A stretch of 27,095 nucleotides of DNA from Lachnoclostridium sp. UBA1308. Its GTDB lineage: Bacteria; Bacillota; Clostridia; Lachnospirales; Lachnospiraceae. A model generated the notes under the pieces. The model had not been told where the DNA came from. It did no database searches and saw only the letters and a list, made by a program, of their open reading frames with translations. The translations under genes and the position numbers were made by a program. Positions 14,998 to 23,259 of this stretch are shown in pieces; positions within the stretch are counted from its first letter, which is position 1, and the number at the start of each line of letters is the position of its first letter. The stretch is taken from NCBI GenBank assembly GCA_002307215.1, contig DBTU01000055.1, positions 207,399-234,493 on the forward strand, written 5' to 3'.

Positions 14998-15720
14998 CTA
15001 ACTGCCATAATTCATATGAGTAAAAAGATATTCGAAGTATTGATTCTTTGATTCTTTCTGATATTTCTTGGATATGTTAATCATCGACGATCCTACACGA
15101 AAATAATGATCAGCCATCTCAGTAACATGTAAACTGTTTACCATAAAGCTTTGATGGCAACGAATAAATGAATCTACCGGCAACTGCTTTCGTATTTCGT
15201 CCAGCTTTGCATAGCATTGCAGCATAGTCTTATCTGTCATGTGAAATAGGATGATTTTATCTCTGCTTTCTAAATATAAGATGTCTCTGCAGTTAATTCG
15301 ATAATTTTTTGATTTAAAGCTGAATTGAATCTGGTGCCTGCGTTCCTTGAGCGTGTTCTTCAACGCCAGCTCAAGTAAGGAATTCAATTTTTCTTTATTT
15401 ACCGGTTTCAGTATGTAGTTGAAGGCAAACACATCAAATGCTTCCGGATAATGCTCATTACTGGAAGAGACAAATATAATAATAACATCCTTCATTGTAG
15501 CTCGTATTTCTGTGGCGGTTTCAATTCCGTTAATTCCGGGCATATAAATATCCAGAAATATGATGTCGAATAGAATTTCATTTTCCTGGCAATCCGATAT
15601 CAGAAATTCACCATTTGTGTATTTTGTGATTTGGAAGGAGTCGTCATATTGATATAAGACCTCGATTAATCTACGGAGATCATCCGGACTATCGTCGCAG
15701 ATTGCAATTTGTATCGGCAT
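14998..15720 (-). CDS. LytTR-family response regulator
   Basis: A 240-residue two-domain regulator. The receiver domain (1-120) has the acidic pocket CDDS at 8-11, phosphoacceptor Asp57 in FLDIYMPG, Ser/Thr in FVSSS and Lys105 in NYILKPVN. A LytTR DNA-binding domain follows (about 130-235) with KSKNYRINCRDILYLES, the FIRCHQSFMVN core and a typical INISKKYQKE end. Regulators of this build (AgrA, VirR, ComE) are phosphorylated by GHKL kinases such as the one encoded next. A rather weak ribosome-binding site (AAAGGA) lies 11 bases before the ATG. It has its own promoter. The direct repeat at 12957-12987 is a likely target. Confidence 0.92.
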   Translation of the reverse strand: MPIQIAICDDSPDDLRRLIEVLYQYDDSFQITKYTNGEFLISDCQENEILFDIIFLDIYMPGINGIETATEIRATMKDVIIIFVSSSNEHYPEAFDVFAFNYILKPVNKEKLNSLLELALKNTLKERRHQIQFSFKSKNYRINCRDILYLESRDKIILFHMTDKTMLQCYAKLDEIRKQLPVDSFIRCHQSFMVNSLHVTEMADHYFRVGSSMINISKKYQKESKNQYFEYLFTHMNYGS

Positions 15721-15793
15721 TTAGCAATGATCCTTTCTTAAGGGGTTTTCCTTCGTAAGTTAATATGAATATGGTTTTTCTTTATTTACATTA

Positions 15794-15822
15794 ATAGTAT
15801 ACTATTTTTCCATCAATTTCAA
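15794..15822 (-). promoter_or_regulatory. Promoter of the LytTR/kinase operon
   Basis: On the minus strand TTGAAA (15817-15822), a 17-base spacer and TACTAT (15794-15799) form a good sigma-A promoter about 75 bases before the response regulator start. No second copy of the CCAATTTCGG repeat is seen here, so autoregulation through that sequence is not supported. Confidence 0.7.
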
Positions 15823-15883
15823 CAATCTAACCTCCAAACTACAAAACCACGATAAAATTTACCATATTGTTGGTGAATCCGAC

Positions 15884-15943
15884 TCTGAAAAAGGGGCTTA
15901 TGCTCCACGAATAATTATTCATCCGTGGAGTATAAGCCCCTTT
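15884..15943 (-). terminator. Strong intrinsic terminator after glnN
   Basis: A long hairpin (15890-15943) pairs AAAGGGGCTTAT with ATAAGCCCCTTT and then CTCCACG with CGTGGAG around an AT-rich loop, with a single mismatch between the two parts. The minus-strand tail TTTTTCAG follows. It lies 20 bases after the glnN stop and separates glnN from the LytTR operon. Confidence 0.88.
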
Positions 15944-15963
15944 GATTAATTTTATACTATTAA

Positions 15964-18072
15964 TTATACCTCAAACAGCAGATCTCCGTATGTCGGAACC
16001 GGCCATAATTTCTTGTCAACGATAACTTCCAGAGCATCAATCGGTGCTCTTAAGTTACTCATTGCAGGAACAACAACATCTCTGAAGTATTTTGCAGATT
16101 CAGTAGCTTCTTCAAATGCATTAGCCTTTTCGGTAGCAATGATTAATGCCTTTAAAGCAGCCTGAGCCTTAACAAGAAGCGTTGAAGTCTCCTTTAATAA
16201 TGAAGTCTGAACGCTTACATCCGCGTCAGCAACAGCTGTCTTCACAGCGTTGATGGAGTCTGCAAGATTCTTTGTGTAGCTTATTACTGCAGGAATAAAC
16301 TTAACACTTGCCATGGAAATAGCTGTTCTTGCTTCAATGTTGATTGCCTTAGCATAGGATTCATACATAATTTCTGCACGGGAATGTAACTCAACAGAAG
16401 AAAGAATTTTATGCTTCTCAAATAGCTTGATAGCTTTATCTGTAACGAGTGCAGGAATAGACTCAACCATAGACTTAATATTAGGAAGTCCTCTCTTAGC
16501 TGCTTCTGCGATCCATTCCTCAGCATATCCGTTACCATTGAAGATAACTTTCTTATGCTCTTTTAATGCATTAATAATTAAATCTTGAATAGCCACTTCA
16601 ACGTCAGATGACTTCTCAAGTACATCAGCAAATTCACAAAGAACATCTGCTGTGATTGCATTTAATATTGTATTAGGAGAAGCGATGGAAGCTGAAGATG
16701 CAACCATACGGAACTCAAACTTGTTACCGGTAAATGCAAACGGTGATGTTCTGTTTCTATCTGTTGCATCCTTAGGAAGGCTAGGAAGTGTAGTTACACC
16801 AATTCTTAGCTTACCACCCTCTTTGCTGTTCGTAGCTTCGCCATTCTCAACGAGCTGGGTTACAACATCTTGTAACTGATCACCAAGGAAGATAGAAATG
16901 ATTGCCGGAGGAGCTTCGTTAGCACCTAATCTGTGATCATTTCCAGGGTTAGCTGCTGAAACACGAAGAAGATCTGCATGAATATCTACAGCCTTTACTA
17001 CAGCTGCTAAAAAAAGAAGGAACTGTACATTCTCATGAGGTGTGTTGCCCGGATCCAATATGTTCTTGCCTGTGTTGGTAACCAGTGACCAGTTATTGTG
17101 CTTACCGGAACCATTAACACCTGCAAAAGGCTTCTCATGAAGTAAGCAAGCAAGTCCATGACGGTTAGCAACCTTCCTCATGGTATCCATTACTAACTGG
17201 TTTCGATCTGTTGCAACATTAGCCGAATCATAAATAGGTGCTAACTCGTGCTGTGCAGGAGCAACTTCATTATGTTGAGTTTTAGATGATACACCAAGCT
17301 TCCAAAGCTCGATATTGATTTCTTTCATGTAAGAAGCAATTCTTTCCTTAATACTTCCAAAGTAATGATCCTCTAATTCTTGTCCCTTCGGTGGCATTGC
17401 ACCAAATAAGGTTCTTCCTGTAAAGATAAGGTCATCTCTCTTTAAGTACTTTTCTCTGTCCACGATGAAATATTCCTGCTCAGGACCAACAGATGCTGAA
17501 ACACTTTTAACATCATCATGCCCGAAAAACTTTAATACACGTACTGCCTGAGTACTGATAGCTTCCATAGATCTGAGAAGTGGAGTCTTATTATCTAATG
17601 CTTCGCCTGTATAAGAACAGAAAGCGGTAGGAATGCAAAGTGTAACGCCTGCAGCATCCTCTCTTAAGAAAGCGGGAGATGTACAATCCCAAGCTGTATA
17701 ACCTCTAGCTTCAAATGTAGCTCTTAAACCTCCGGACGGGAATGAAGATGCATCCGGCTCTCCTTTAATTAATTCTTTTCCGGAGAATTCCAATAAAACC
17801 TTACCATCACCCGTAGGATTGATAAAGGAATCATGTTTCTCTGCTGTAATACCTGTTAAAGGTTGGAACCAATGGGTATAGTGTGTAGCACCTCGCTCAA
17901 CTGCCCAATCTTTCATTGCATTAGCCACTACGTCAGCTACAGCAGGATCCAAATCCTCGCCATTCTCAAGTGTTCTTTTGAGGGCTGCATAAGTTTTTTT
18001 TGGCAGACGCTCAATCATGGTTGCTTCGTTGAACACGTCGCTTCCAAATAAATCTGTTAATTTTTCAGACAT
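15964..18072 (-). CDS. glnN: Glutamine synthetase type III
   Basis: GlnN makes glutamine from glutamate, ammonia and ATP. It belongs to the long GSIII family (702 residues here, in the usual range of about 700) found in Bacteroidetes, clostridia and cyanobacteria, not to the 440-470 residue GlnA type. Seen: N-terminal SDVFNEATMIERLPKKTY, THYTHWFQPLTG, the FPSGGLRATFEARGYTAWDCTSP region, VGPEQEYFIVDREKYLKRDDL with metal-binding glutamates, TQHNEVAPAQHELAPIYDSAN, GVNGSGKHNNWSL, and NDHRLGANEAPPAIISIFLG. The start has AGGAG about eight bases upstream. It is a single gene between a leader hairpin and a strong terminator. Regulation probably acts through nitrogen status at the leader or promoter, but no regulator gene is next to it. 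Confidence 0.96.
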   Translation of the reverse strand: MSEKLTDLFGSDVFNEATMIERLPKKTYAALKRTLENGEDLDPAVADVVANAMKDWAVERGATHYTHWFQPLTGITAEKHDSFINPTGDGKVLLEFSGKELIKGEPDASSFPSGGLRATFEARGYTAWDCTSPAFLREDAAGVTLCIPTAFCSYTGEALDNKTPLLRSMEAISTQAVRVLKFFGHDDVKSVSASVGPEQEYFIVDREKYLKRDDLIFTGRTLFGAMPPKGQELEDHYFGSIKERIASYMKEINIELWKLGVSSKTQHNEVAPAQHELAPIYDSANVATDRNQLVMDTMRKVANRHGLACLLHEKPFAGVNGSGKHNNWSLVTNTGKNILDPGNTPHENVQFLLFLAAVVKAVDIHADLLRVSAANPGNDHRLGANEAPPAIISIFLGDQLQDVVTQLVENGEATNSKEGGKLRIGVTTLPSLPKDATDRNRTSPFAFTGNKFEFRMVASSASIASPNTILNAITADVLCEFADVLEKSSDVEVAIQDLIINALKEHKKVIFNGNGYAEEWIAEAAKRGLPNIKSMVESIPALVTDKAIKLFEKHKILSSVELHSRAEIMYESYAKAINIEARTAISMASVKFIPAVISYTKNLADSINAVKTAVADADVSVQTSLLKETSTLLVKAQAALKALIIATEKANAFEEATESAKYFRDVVVPAMSNLRAPIDALEVIVDKKLWPVPTYGDLLFEV

Positions 18073-18097
18073 ACTAATAATCTCCTCTCGTGATTAT

Positions 18098-18133
18098 AAA
18101 AAAGGCGTCCTCAAAGAAACTGAGAACGCCTTT
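18098..18133 (-). terminator. Terminator-like attenuator in the glnN leader
   Basis: On the minus strand AAAGGCGTTCTCA pairs with TGAGGACGCCTTT over 13 positions (one G-U) around a seven-base loop, followed by TTTTTT. The T-run ends about 25 bases before the glnN start codon, just ahead of its Shine-Dalgarno. It may be the end of an upstream unit, but DUF624 ends 150 bases before it, so premature termination of the glnN transcript is at least as likely. Confidence 0.75.
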
Positions 18134-18149
18134 GCTCCGTTAAAAAGTT

Positions 18150-18175
18150 TGTATATTTTTTTATACATAAGTATA
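18150..18175 (-). promoter_or_regulatory. Mutually exclusive AT stems upstream of the glnN attenuator
   Basis: Two stems share one strand: TATAC/GTATA with a four-base loop (18162-18175) and TGTATA/TATACA with a six-A loop (18150-18167). Only one can form at a time. They lie 17-40 bases before the attenuator. Because the sequence is very AT-rich it may instead contain the promoter -10 (TATACT near 18170-18175); I could not place a matching -35. Confidence 0.3.
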
Positions 18176-18281
18176 TACCATGTTTTCACAAAAAAGAAAA
18201 GTACTTTTTTATATTTTTTTATTTTTTATGAAAATTAACCTAAGCGTTCTTATATATTAAGTTGGTTTAACAAAATCTGAA

Positions 18282-18938
18282 TTATTCCAGATACCACTCA
18301 TCTTTACTTGAATTCTCACCGTTTTCTGCATCCGGCGTGTACTTTTTCAGTATTCTTTCCATAATAAAGGAATTAAGCAGTGTAGCAGCCGCCGGAACTA
18401 TTACTAATAGAAGCGGTAAAACGAATACCGCAGCTGCAGCAACCGCAAAGACAATTATCATTGCAATCGTATGGAGAAGATGCCTTACAGATAAAAAGGA
18501 TGCTGCTTTTATCAATTGTTTAACTGTCATGTTAAATCTTGATAAAAACGGGAAAACATACAAAGAAATGCCTAATACGAATATGAAAAGCGCCACATAA
18601 ACACCGAATAAGACAGAATTCATAGAAGCATTTGAAGTAAGTGAAGATCTTGCTGTTAAGATGTCCAAAATCAGTATAACAAATATGATTGTCAGAACTA
18701 TTCCTACAATTGCTGCTCGCAGAAAATTCAATCGAAAGGATTTAAAAAACTCCCGCGTAATATAGCCCCTCTCTCTTCGGATTACCTTTACAACGGCGTA
18801 ATACAACGCTGTATTAGCCGGTCCGATCGTAAAAATCGGAATGCAGACAATCAGCCAAATTAAGCTTAAAAATATAACATCACATAATTTACCCAAAAAC
18901 ACAAAAACCGGATTATCAAAATTAAAGAAACCGCTCAT
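18282..18938 (-). CDS. DUF624/YesL-family membrane protein
   Basis: A 218-residue integral membrane protein with about five hydrophobic segments: roughly 18-40, 75-95, 110-135, 155-175 and 175-195. The N-terminal FFNFDNPVFVFLGKLCDVIFLSLIWL and the PIFTIGPANTALYYAVVKVIRRERGY motif are typical of the YesL family (DUF624). Members often lie next to sugar ABC transporter or glycoside hydrolase genes; here it stands alone between glnN and the serine operon, so context gives no role. The C-terminus is charged (DAENGENSSKDEWYLE) and probably cytoplasmic. AGGAG lies seven bases before the ATG. The 161 bases upstream hold no clear promoter. Confidence 0.85.
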   Translation of the reverse strand: MSGFFNFDNPVFVFLGKLCDVIFLSLIWLIVCIPIFTIGPANTALYYAVVKVIRRERGYITREFFKSFRLNFLRAAIVGIVLTIIFVILILDILTARSSLTSNASMNSVLFGVYVALFIFVLGISLYVFPFLSRFNMTVKQLIKAASFLSVRHLLHTIAMIIVFAVAAAAVFVLPLLLVIVPAAATLLNSFIMERILKKYTPDAENGENSSKDEWYLE

Positions 18939-19099
18939 TATCCATCTCCTACTAACTTATTATTTAACATTTTAACATACATATTCGAAATATAACAGTA
19001 AAATTATTATTAAAATTCAGAATAAGCGGTTCATGTAAACTTTATATTTATATCATGCTCTCTCTGGACGGAAGTCCTCTTGCGGATCTCAGTTTTTAC

Positions 19100-20338
19100 T
19101 TATAGGCTGTGAAGGAATATTCCACTTCTTAACTTAGGCTCAAACCATGTGGATTTGGGTGGCATAAGCTTTCCGGCATCCGATACCATAAAAAGTTCCT
19201 CAATTGATGTAGGATACATTGAAAACGCTACTTTCATATCCTCTGCCACTCGACGCTCCAACTCCTTTAGGCCTCTTATTCCACCGATAAAATCAATGCG
19301 CTTGTCTGTGCGTGGATCATCAATTCCAAGAACCGGTTTCAACAAATAATCCTGCAACAGCGATACATCAAGCTCCGCAACAGGGTCCTTCTCTAGGCGT
19401 ATCTTTTCTTTCGAGGTCAGACAATACCAGCAACCCTCCAGATACATTCCAAAGGATGCCTTACAGATCGGCGCAAATGGCTCTTTTCCAATTTTCTCAA
19501 TATCAAAGCAACACCCTATTTTGGAAACAAATTCTTTTATTGAATAACCGTTCAAATCCCTAACCGTGCGGTTATAGGGCATAATCATCAATTGATCGTG
19601 CGGAAACAGGACGGATAGGAAATAATTAAAATCTTCCTTTCCGGTATATCCTGGATTTTCTTTTCTTCTTCTTAGTCCAACCTTCACAGCCGAAGCAGCT
19701 CGGTGATGGCCGTCCGCAATATAGATACTGTCAGTTTCCGCAAAGGAGGTACGAATTCCCGCAAGACGATCTTCTTCTGATACTATCCATATATTATGTT
19801 CAATTCCATCTACTGCGGTAAAACTGTAGATGGGTTTCTCTTTCTTTACTTCGGAAACGATTTCAGTGATCATCTTATGAGCGCGATAAGCAAGGAATAT
19901 CGGTCCTGTCTGTGTATTACAGATATCCACATGATTGATGCGGTCTATTTCTTTATCTTCTCTTGTATTTTCATGTTTTTTTATCGTATTATTCAAATAA
20001 TCATCAATGGAAGCACATGCAACAAGCCCGGTTTGGGAACGCCCCTCCATTATCAATTCATATACATAGTAGTATTCCTTTGCTTCTTTGATATAGATAC
20101 CGTCGCTGATCATCTTCTGTAGTAATTCTTTTGCCTTGATATATACCCTAGGATCATAAGTGTCCACATCCTCCGAAAATTCTGTTTCGGCACGGTCAAC
20201 TCTTAAGAAGGATAGTGGTTCCCGCATCACTTCTTGTTCCGCTTCCTTCCGGTTATACACATCATATGGTAAAGCAGCCACTCTGTCTACCACATCCACC
20301 CTGGGTCTAATACATAAAAACGGTTTCACTGTTGCCAT
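19100..20338 (-). CDS. DUF1015 family protein with a DGHHR motif, linked to serine synthesis
   Basis: About 412 residues, soluble. Family features are ATVKPFLCIRP at the start, VAALPYDVYNRKEA, IKKHENTREDKEIDR near 119-133, YIADGHHRAASAVK near 207-219 with DGHHR at 209-213, and LFPHDQLMIMPYNR. DGHHR resembles the signature of ParB/sulfiredoxin-fold enzymes such as the serine kinases SerK and SbnI. The gene follows serC and serA on the same strand, so a role in serine or phosphoserine metabolism is plausible; the family has no function I know to be established. I chose the ATG at 20338 with AGGAG seven bases upstream. The frame is open for 49 more codons up to an ATG at 20485 that has no Shine-Dalgarno. 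The 318 bases between this start and serA contain two hairpins. Confidence 0.85.
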   Translation of the reverse strand: MATVKPFLCIRPRVDVVDRVAALPYDVYNRKEAEQEVMREPLSFLRVDRAETEFSEDVDTYDPRVYIKAKELLQKMISDGIYIKEAKEYYYVYELIMEGRSQTGLVACASIDDYLNNTIKKHENTREDKEIDRINHVDICNTQTGPIFLAYRAHKMITEIVSEVKKEKPIYSFTAVDGIEHNIWIVSEEDRLAGIRTSFAETDSIYIADGHHRAASAVKVGLRRRKENPGYTGKEDFNYFLSVLFPHDQLMIMPYNRTVRDLNGYSIKEFVSKIGCCFDIEKIGKEPFAPICKASFGMYLEGCWYCLTSKEKIRLEKDPVAELDVSLLQDYLLKPVLGIDDPRTDKRIDFIGGIRGLKELERRVAEDMKVAFSMYPTSIEELFMVSDAGKLMPPKSTWFEPKLRSGIFLHSL

Positions 20339-20507
20339 GATTACTCTCCTATCTTCCTCAATATAATGTAATGAAGATGCTACATTCTCACCGTATTCAG
20401 ACAGAAGAATATGGCTGCATATATATCCTGTTTGAACTTCGGCAAACTTGTAATACCGACGGCCAAATGAATTATATACAACCATTTTAAGTTAGTGTGA
20501 GAATAGT

Positions 20508-20525
20508 CTCGCAAAAACATGCGAG
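20508..20525. other. Hairpin with CTCGCA/TGCGAG arms
   Basis: A perfect 6-bp stem with a six-base loop, overlapping a second small dyad GAGAATAGTCTC at 20499-20510. The GAATAGT core recurs in the dyads at 7552-7566 and 25046-25061. It lies in the serA-DUF1015 gap. Confidence 0.4.
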
Positions 20526-20532
20526 CCATTAC

Positions 20533-20574
20533 GAATATAAAAATGAATTCCATCGGAAATTCATTTTTATATTC
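20533..20574 (-). terminator. Perfect 17-bp inverted repeat, possible terminator after serA
   Basis: Arms of 17 bp (ending in GAATATAAAAATGAATT and its exact complement) surround eight bases, with further TTCC/GGAA pairing possible inside. It begins about 80 bases after the serA stop. The arms are AT-rich with TTTTTATATT in the 3' arm on both strands, so it could act as a terminator or mRNA 3'-end stem in either direction; it could also be a small repeat element. Confidence 0.5.
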
Positions 20575-20656
20575 TACATATTTAATATTGTGTTTATAAC
20601 CTATATGGCTATGTTTACTGGTATAAAAAAATGAAAGGGTACTGAATTTCTTTTAT

Positions 20657-21832
20657 TTAAATAATTCTAACCTTCAATACACCGGGAATTGCTGCCAGCT
20701 TCTCTACTTCTTCAGCGGTTATCGGTGCTTCCACATCGATTACTGTATATGCATATTCACCTTTACTCTTATTCACCATATCAGTAATGTTGACATTTGC
20801 CGATGAAAAGGCTCCGGTAAACTGAGTAAGCATATTCGGTATATTCTTATGACAGATAGTGATACGACCGGCTGTTATGCAGGTACCGGCATCACAATTA
20901 GGATAATTAACGGAATTTTTGATATTACCGTTCTCTAAATAATCTCTGAGCTCCTTCACAGCCATAACTGCGCAGTTGTCTTCGGATTCTTCCGTAGAGG
21001 CTCCCAAATGAGGAATTGCGATTACGCCTTCCATGTTAGCTGTCTTTTCGTTCGGGAAATCGGTTACGTACTTAGCAACCTTTCCGGACTTTAAAGCCAC
21101 CTCGATATCTTTATCATTTACCAAGAGATCTCTTGCAAAATTAAGGATAACCACGCCGTCCTTCATCTTGGAGATTGCCTCCGTATTAATCATTTCCTTT
21201 GTGTTTTTACTTGAATCAGTATCTTCAACCAATGGCGTGTGCACTGTAATAAAATCACATTCTCTGTAAATCTCATCTCTGGATTTTACATGAAGAACGT
21301 CACGGGATAAATTCCATGCATTATCAACAGAAATAAACGGATCATTGCCATACACAGTCATTCCAAGACGATTAGCCGTATTGGCAACTAATACACCGAT
21401 TGCCCCGAGTCCGATAACGCCTAATTTCTTACCTGCTATTTCCTTGCCTCCAAATTGACCTTTACCTTTTTCTACAACCTTAGCAACAGAAGGATCGTTC
21501 TTTACGGTCTGTATCCAATTTATGCCGCCTACAATATCACGTGAGGCCAACATAAGACCTGCAATCACCAGTTCCTTTACACCATTTGCATTTGCACCGG
21601 GTGTATTGAATACAACAATACCCTGCTCCGCACATTTATCCAATGGAATATTATTAACACCGGCTCCGGCTCTTGCTATCGCCTTCAGACCGCTTCCAAA
21701 TTCCATATCATGCATTGCTGAGCTGCGGACTAATACCACATCAGCCTCATTGATATCTTCTACCTTTTCATACTGCTCTGTAAATATATCAAGACCTATA
21801 CTGGCAATAGGATTCAGACATTTATATTTCAT
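20657..21832 (-). CDS. serA: D-3-phosphoglycerate dehydrogenase
   Basis: SerA oxidises 3-phosphoglycerate to 3-phosphohydroxypyruvate with NAD, the first step of serine synthesis. At 391 residues it is the short form with one regulatory domain. Seen: substrate loop RAGAGVNNIP (54-63), nucleotide motif GLGAIG (141-146), catalytic Arg234 (NFARD), Glu262 and His275 (IPHLGAST), and a C-terminal ACT domain from about 322, beginning with RITICHKNIPNMLTQFTG, which in relatives binds serine for feedback control. The ATG at 21832 has AGGA five bases upstream; an in-frame ATG at 21844 has none. It follows serC by 35 bases. Confidence 0.95.
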   Translation of the reverse strand: MKYKCLNPIASIGLDIFTEQYEKVEDINEADVVLVRSSAMHDMEFGSGLKAIARAGAGVNNIPLDKCAEQGIVVFNTPGANANGVKELVIAGLMLASRDIVGGINWIQTVKNDPSVAKVVEKGKGQFGGKEIAGKKLGVIGLGAIGVLVANTANRLGMTVYGNDPFISVDNAWNLSRDVLHVKSRDEIYRECDFITVHTPLVEDTDSSKNTKEMINTEAISKMKDGVVILNFARDLLVNDKDIEVALKSGKVAKYVTDFPNEKTANMEGVIAIPHLGASTEESEDNCAVMAVKELRDYLENGNIKNSVNYPNCDAGTCITAGRITICHKNIPNMLTQFTGAFSSANVNITDMVNKSKGEYAYTVIDVEAPITAEEVEKLAAIPGVLKVRII

Positions 21833-21867
21833 GATTTTCCTCATTTCTGCATTTAGCGAAAATTATA

Positions 21868-22953
21868 TTATTTTGAATTTACTGCTTCAAAATTCTTCAT
21901 GAATTCAACTAACTTCTCTACTCCTTCGATCGGCATTGCATTATAAATACTTGCTCTCATGCCACCAACGGATCTGTGACCCTTCAGGTTCTCAAAGCCG
22001 GCTGCTTTTGCTTCCTTAACAAACTTAGCATCCAACTCTTCGTTACCTGTTACAAAAGGTACATTCATTAAAGAACGATCTTCCTTAACAACAGTACCAT
22101 GGAACATGTTGCTCTCATCAAGGAAATCATAAAGAATATTCGCCTTCTTTTCATTATGAGCCTTCATAGCTTCAAGTCCGCCCAGATTCTTAATCCATTT
22201 AAATACCTTACCACAGATATAGATACCATATGCCGGAGGTGTATTATATAAGGAATGTTCATCAGCATGAATCTTAAATTTCATCATCGTAGGAGTTCCG
22301 GGAAGCGTGTCTTCAGTGATTAAATCCTTACGAATAATTACGATTACGACACCGGCAGGTCCGATATTCTTTTGAACACCACCATAGATTACACCATACT
22401 TGGTAACATCAACAGGCTCGGATAAGAAACAGGAGGATACATCCGCAACTAAGATCTTTCCTTTGGTGTTCGGAAGCTTCTTGAACTTTGTTCCGTATAT
22501 TGTATTGTTCTCACAAATATATACATAATCAGCATTTTCAGAAATCGGAAGATCGGTACAATCCGGAATATAGGAAAATGTCTTATCTGCTGAGGAAGCA
22601 ATTGCATTAGCAGTACCATAGATTTTAGCTTCCTGATATGCCTTCTTAGCCCACTGTCCGGTAATAATATAATCAGCAACCTTATTCTTCATTAGATTCA
22701 TAGGAATTGCGGCAAACTCCAGAGAGGCACCACCCTGTAAGAAGAGCACCTCATAGTTATCCGGAATATTCATTAATTCCCTTAAATCCTTCTCTGCATC
22801 TTGAATTATTGTTTCGTAAGCTTTGGATCTGTGACTCATCTCCATAACAGACATTCCGGTTCCCCTGTAATCAAGCATTTCCTCTGCTGCTTCCTGTAAA
22901 ACCTCTACCGGCAACATCGCCGGTCCAGCTGCAAAATTAAAAATTCTTCCCAC
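21868..22953 (-). CDS. serC: Phosphoserine aminotransferase
   Basis: SerC is a PLP enzyme that turns 3-phosphohydroxypyruvate and glutamate into O-phosphoserine and 2-oxoglutarate. Seen: RIFNFAAGPAMLPVEVLQEA, MEMSHRSKAY, FLQGGASLEFAAIPMNL, DVSSCFLSEPVDV and the Schiff-base Lys195 in YGGVQKNIGPAG, with HRSVGGMRASIYNAMP at the substrate end. The length of 361 residues is normal. GGAGG lies about eight bases before the ATG. It is the first gene of the serC-serA-DUF1015 unit, behind a consensus promoter. No phosphoserine phosphatase of the SerB type is present in the window. Confidence 0.97.
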   Translation of the reverse strand: MGRIFNFAAGPAMLPVEVLQEAAEEMLDYRGTGMSVMEMSHRSKAYETIIQDAEKDLRELMNIPDNYEVLFLQGGASLEFAAIPMNLMKNKVADYIITGQWAKKAYQEAKIYGTANAIASSADKTFSYIPDCTDLPISENADYVYICENNTIYGTKFKKLPNTKGKILVADVSSCFLSEPVDVTKYGVIYGGVQKNIGPAGVVIVIIRKDLITEDTLPGTPTMMKFKIHADEHSLYNTPPAYGIYICGKVFKWIKNLGGLEAMKAHNEKKANILYDFLDESNMFHGTVVKEDRSLMNVPFVTGNEELDAKFVKEAKAAGFENLKGHRSVGGMRASIYNAMPIEGVEKLVEFMKNFEAVNSK

Positions 22954-23061
22954 TGTTCCATCCTCCTTAATGTTATTGCATCATCGTGTAAATCTTTGGG
23001 TGACAAGTTACAGTCACTTTATTTATTATTAATTTAATAGCTACGGTAAGTGATACGTTTT

Positions 23062-23090
23062 ATTATAAAACTGTGTTATTTTTTTGTCAA
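23062..23090 (-). promoter_or_regulatory. Promoter of serC-serA
   Basis: On the minus strand TTGACA (23085-23090), a 17-base A-rich spacer and TATAAT (23062-23067) form a fully consensus sigma-A promoter. The predicted leader is about 100 bases and contains a small hairpin GTGAC/GTCAC at 23000-23017. No operator or riboswitch was recognised, so expression may be high and largely constitutive. Confidence 0.88.
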
Positions 23091-23128
23091 TAATTTATAC
23101 CTATAATATTTCATTATGATATTAAAAC

Positions 23129-23191
23129 GAGTGCCTTATTAAAGCCTAATTATACCCTTGGTTTTCACTGCTTAAGCTCCGTAAGACACTC
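23129..23191 (-). terminator. Large-loop stem after ilvB, possible terminator
   Basis: On the minus strand GAGTGTCTTA (23182-23191) pairs with TAAGGCACTC (23129-23138) over ten positions with one G-U, followed by GTTTTAAT. The loop is 43 bases and contains a palindrome GCTTAAGC. It lies about 70 bases after the ilvB stop and 40 before the serC promoter. The long loop makes it weaker than a standard terminator. Confidence 0.4.
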
Positions 23192-23259
23192 TTTCATATA
23201 ATATTTTATATTTATATATCCTATCGGATGCTCTGATAAAAGTATTGTTATTATTTATA

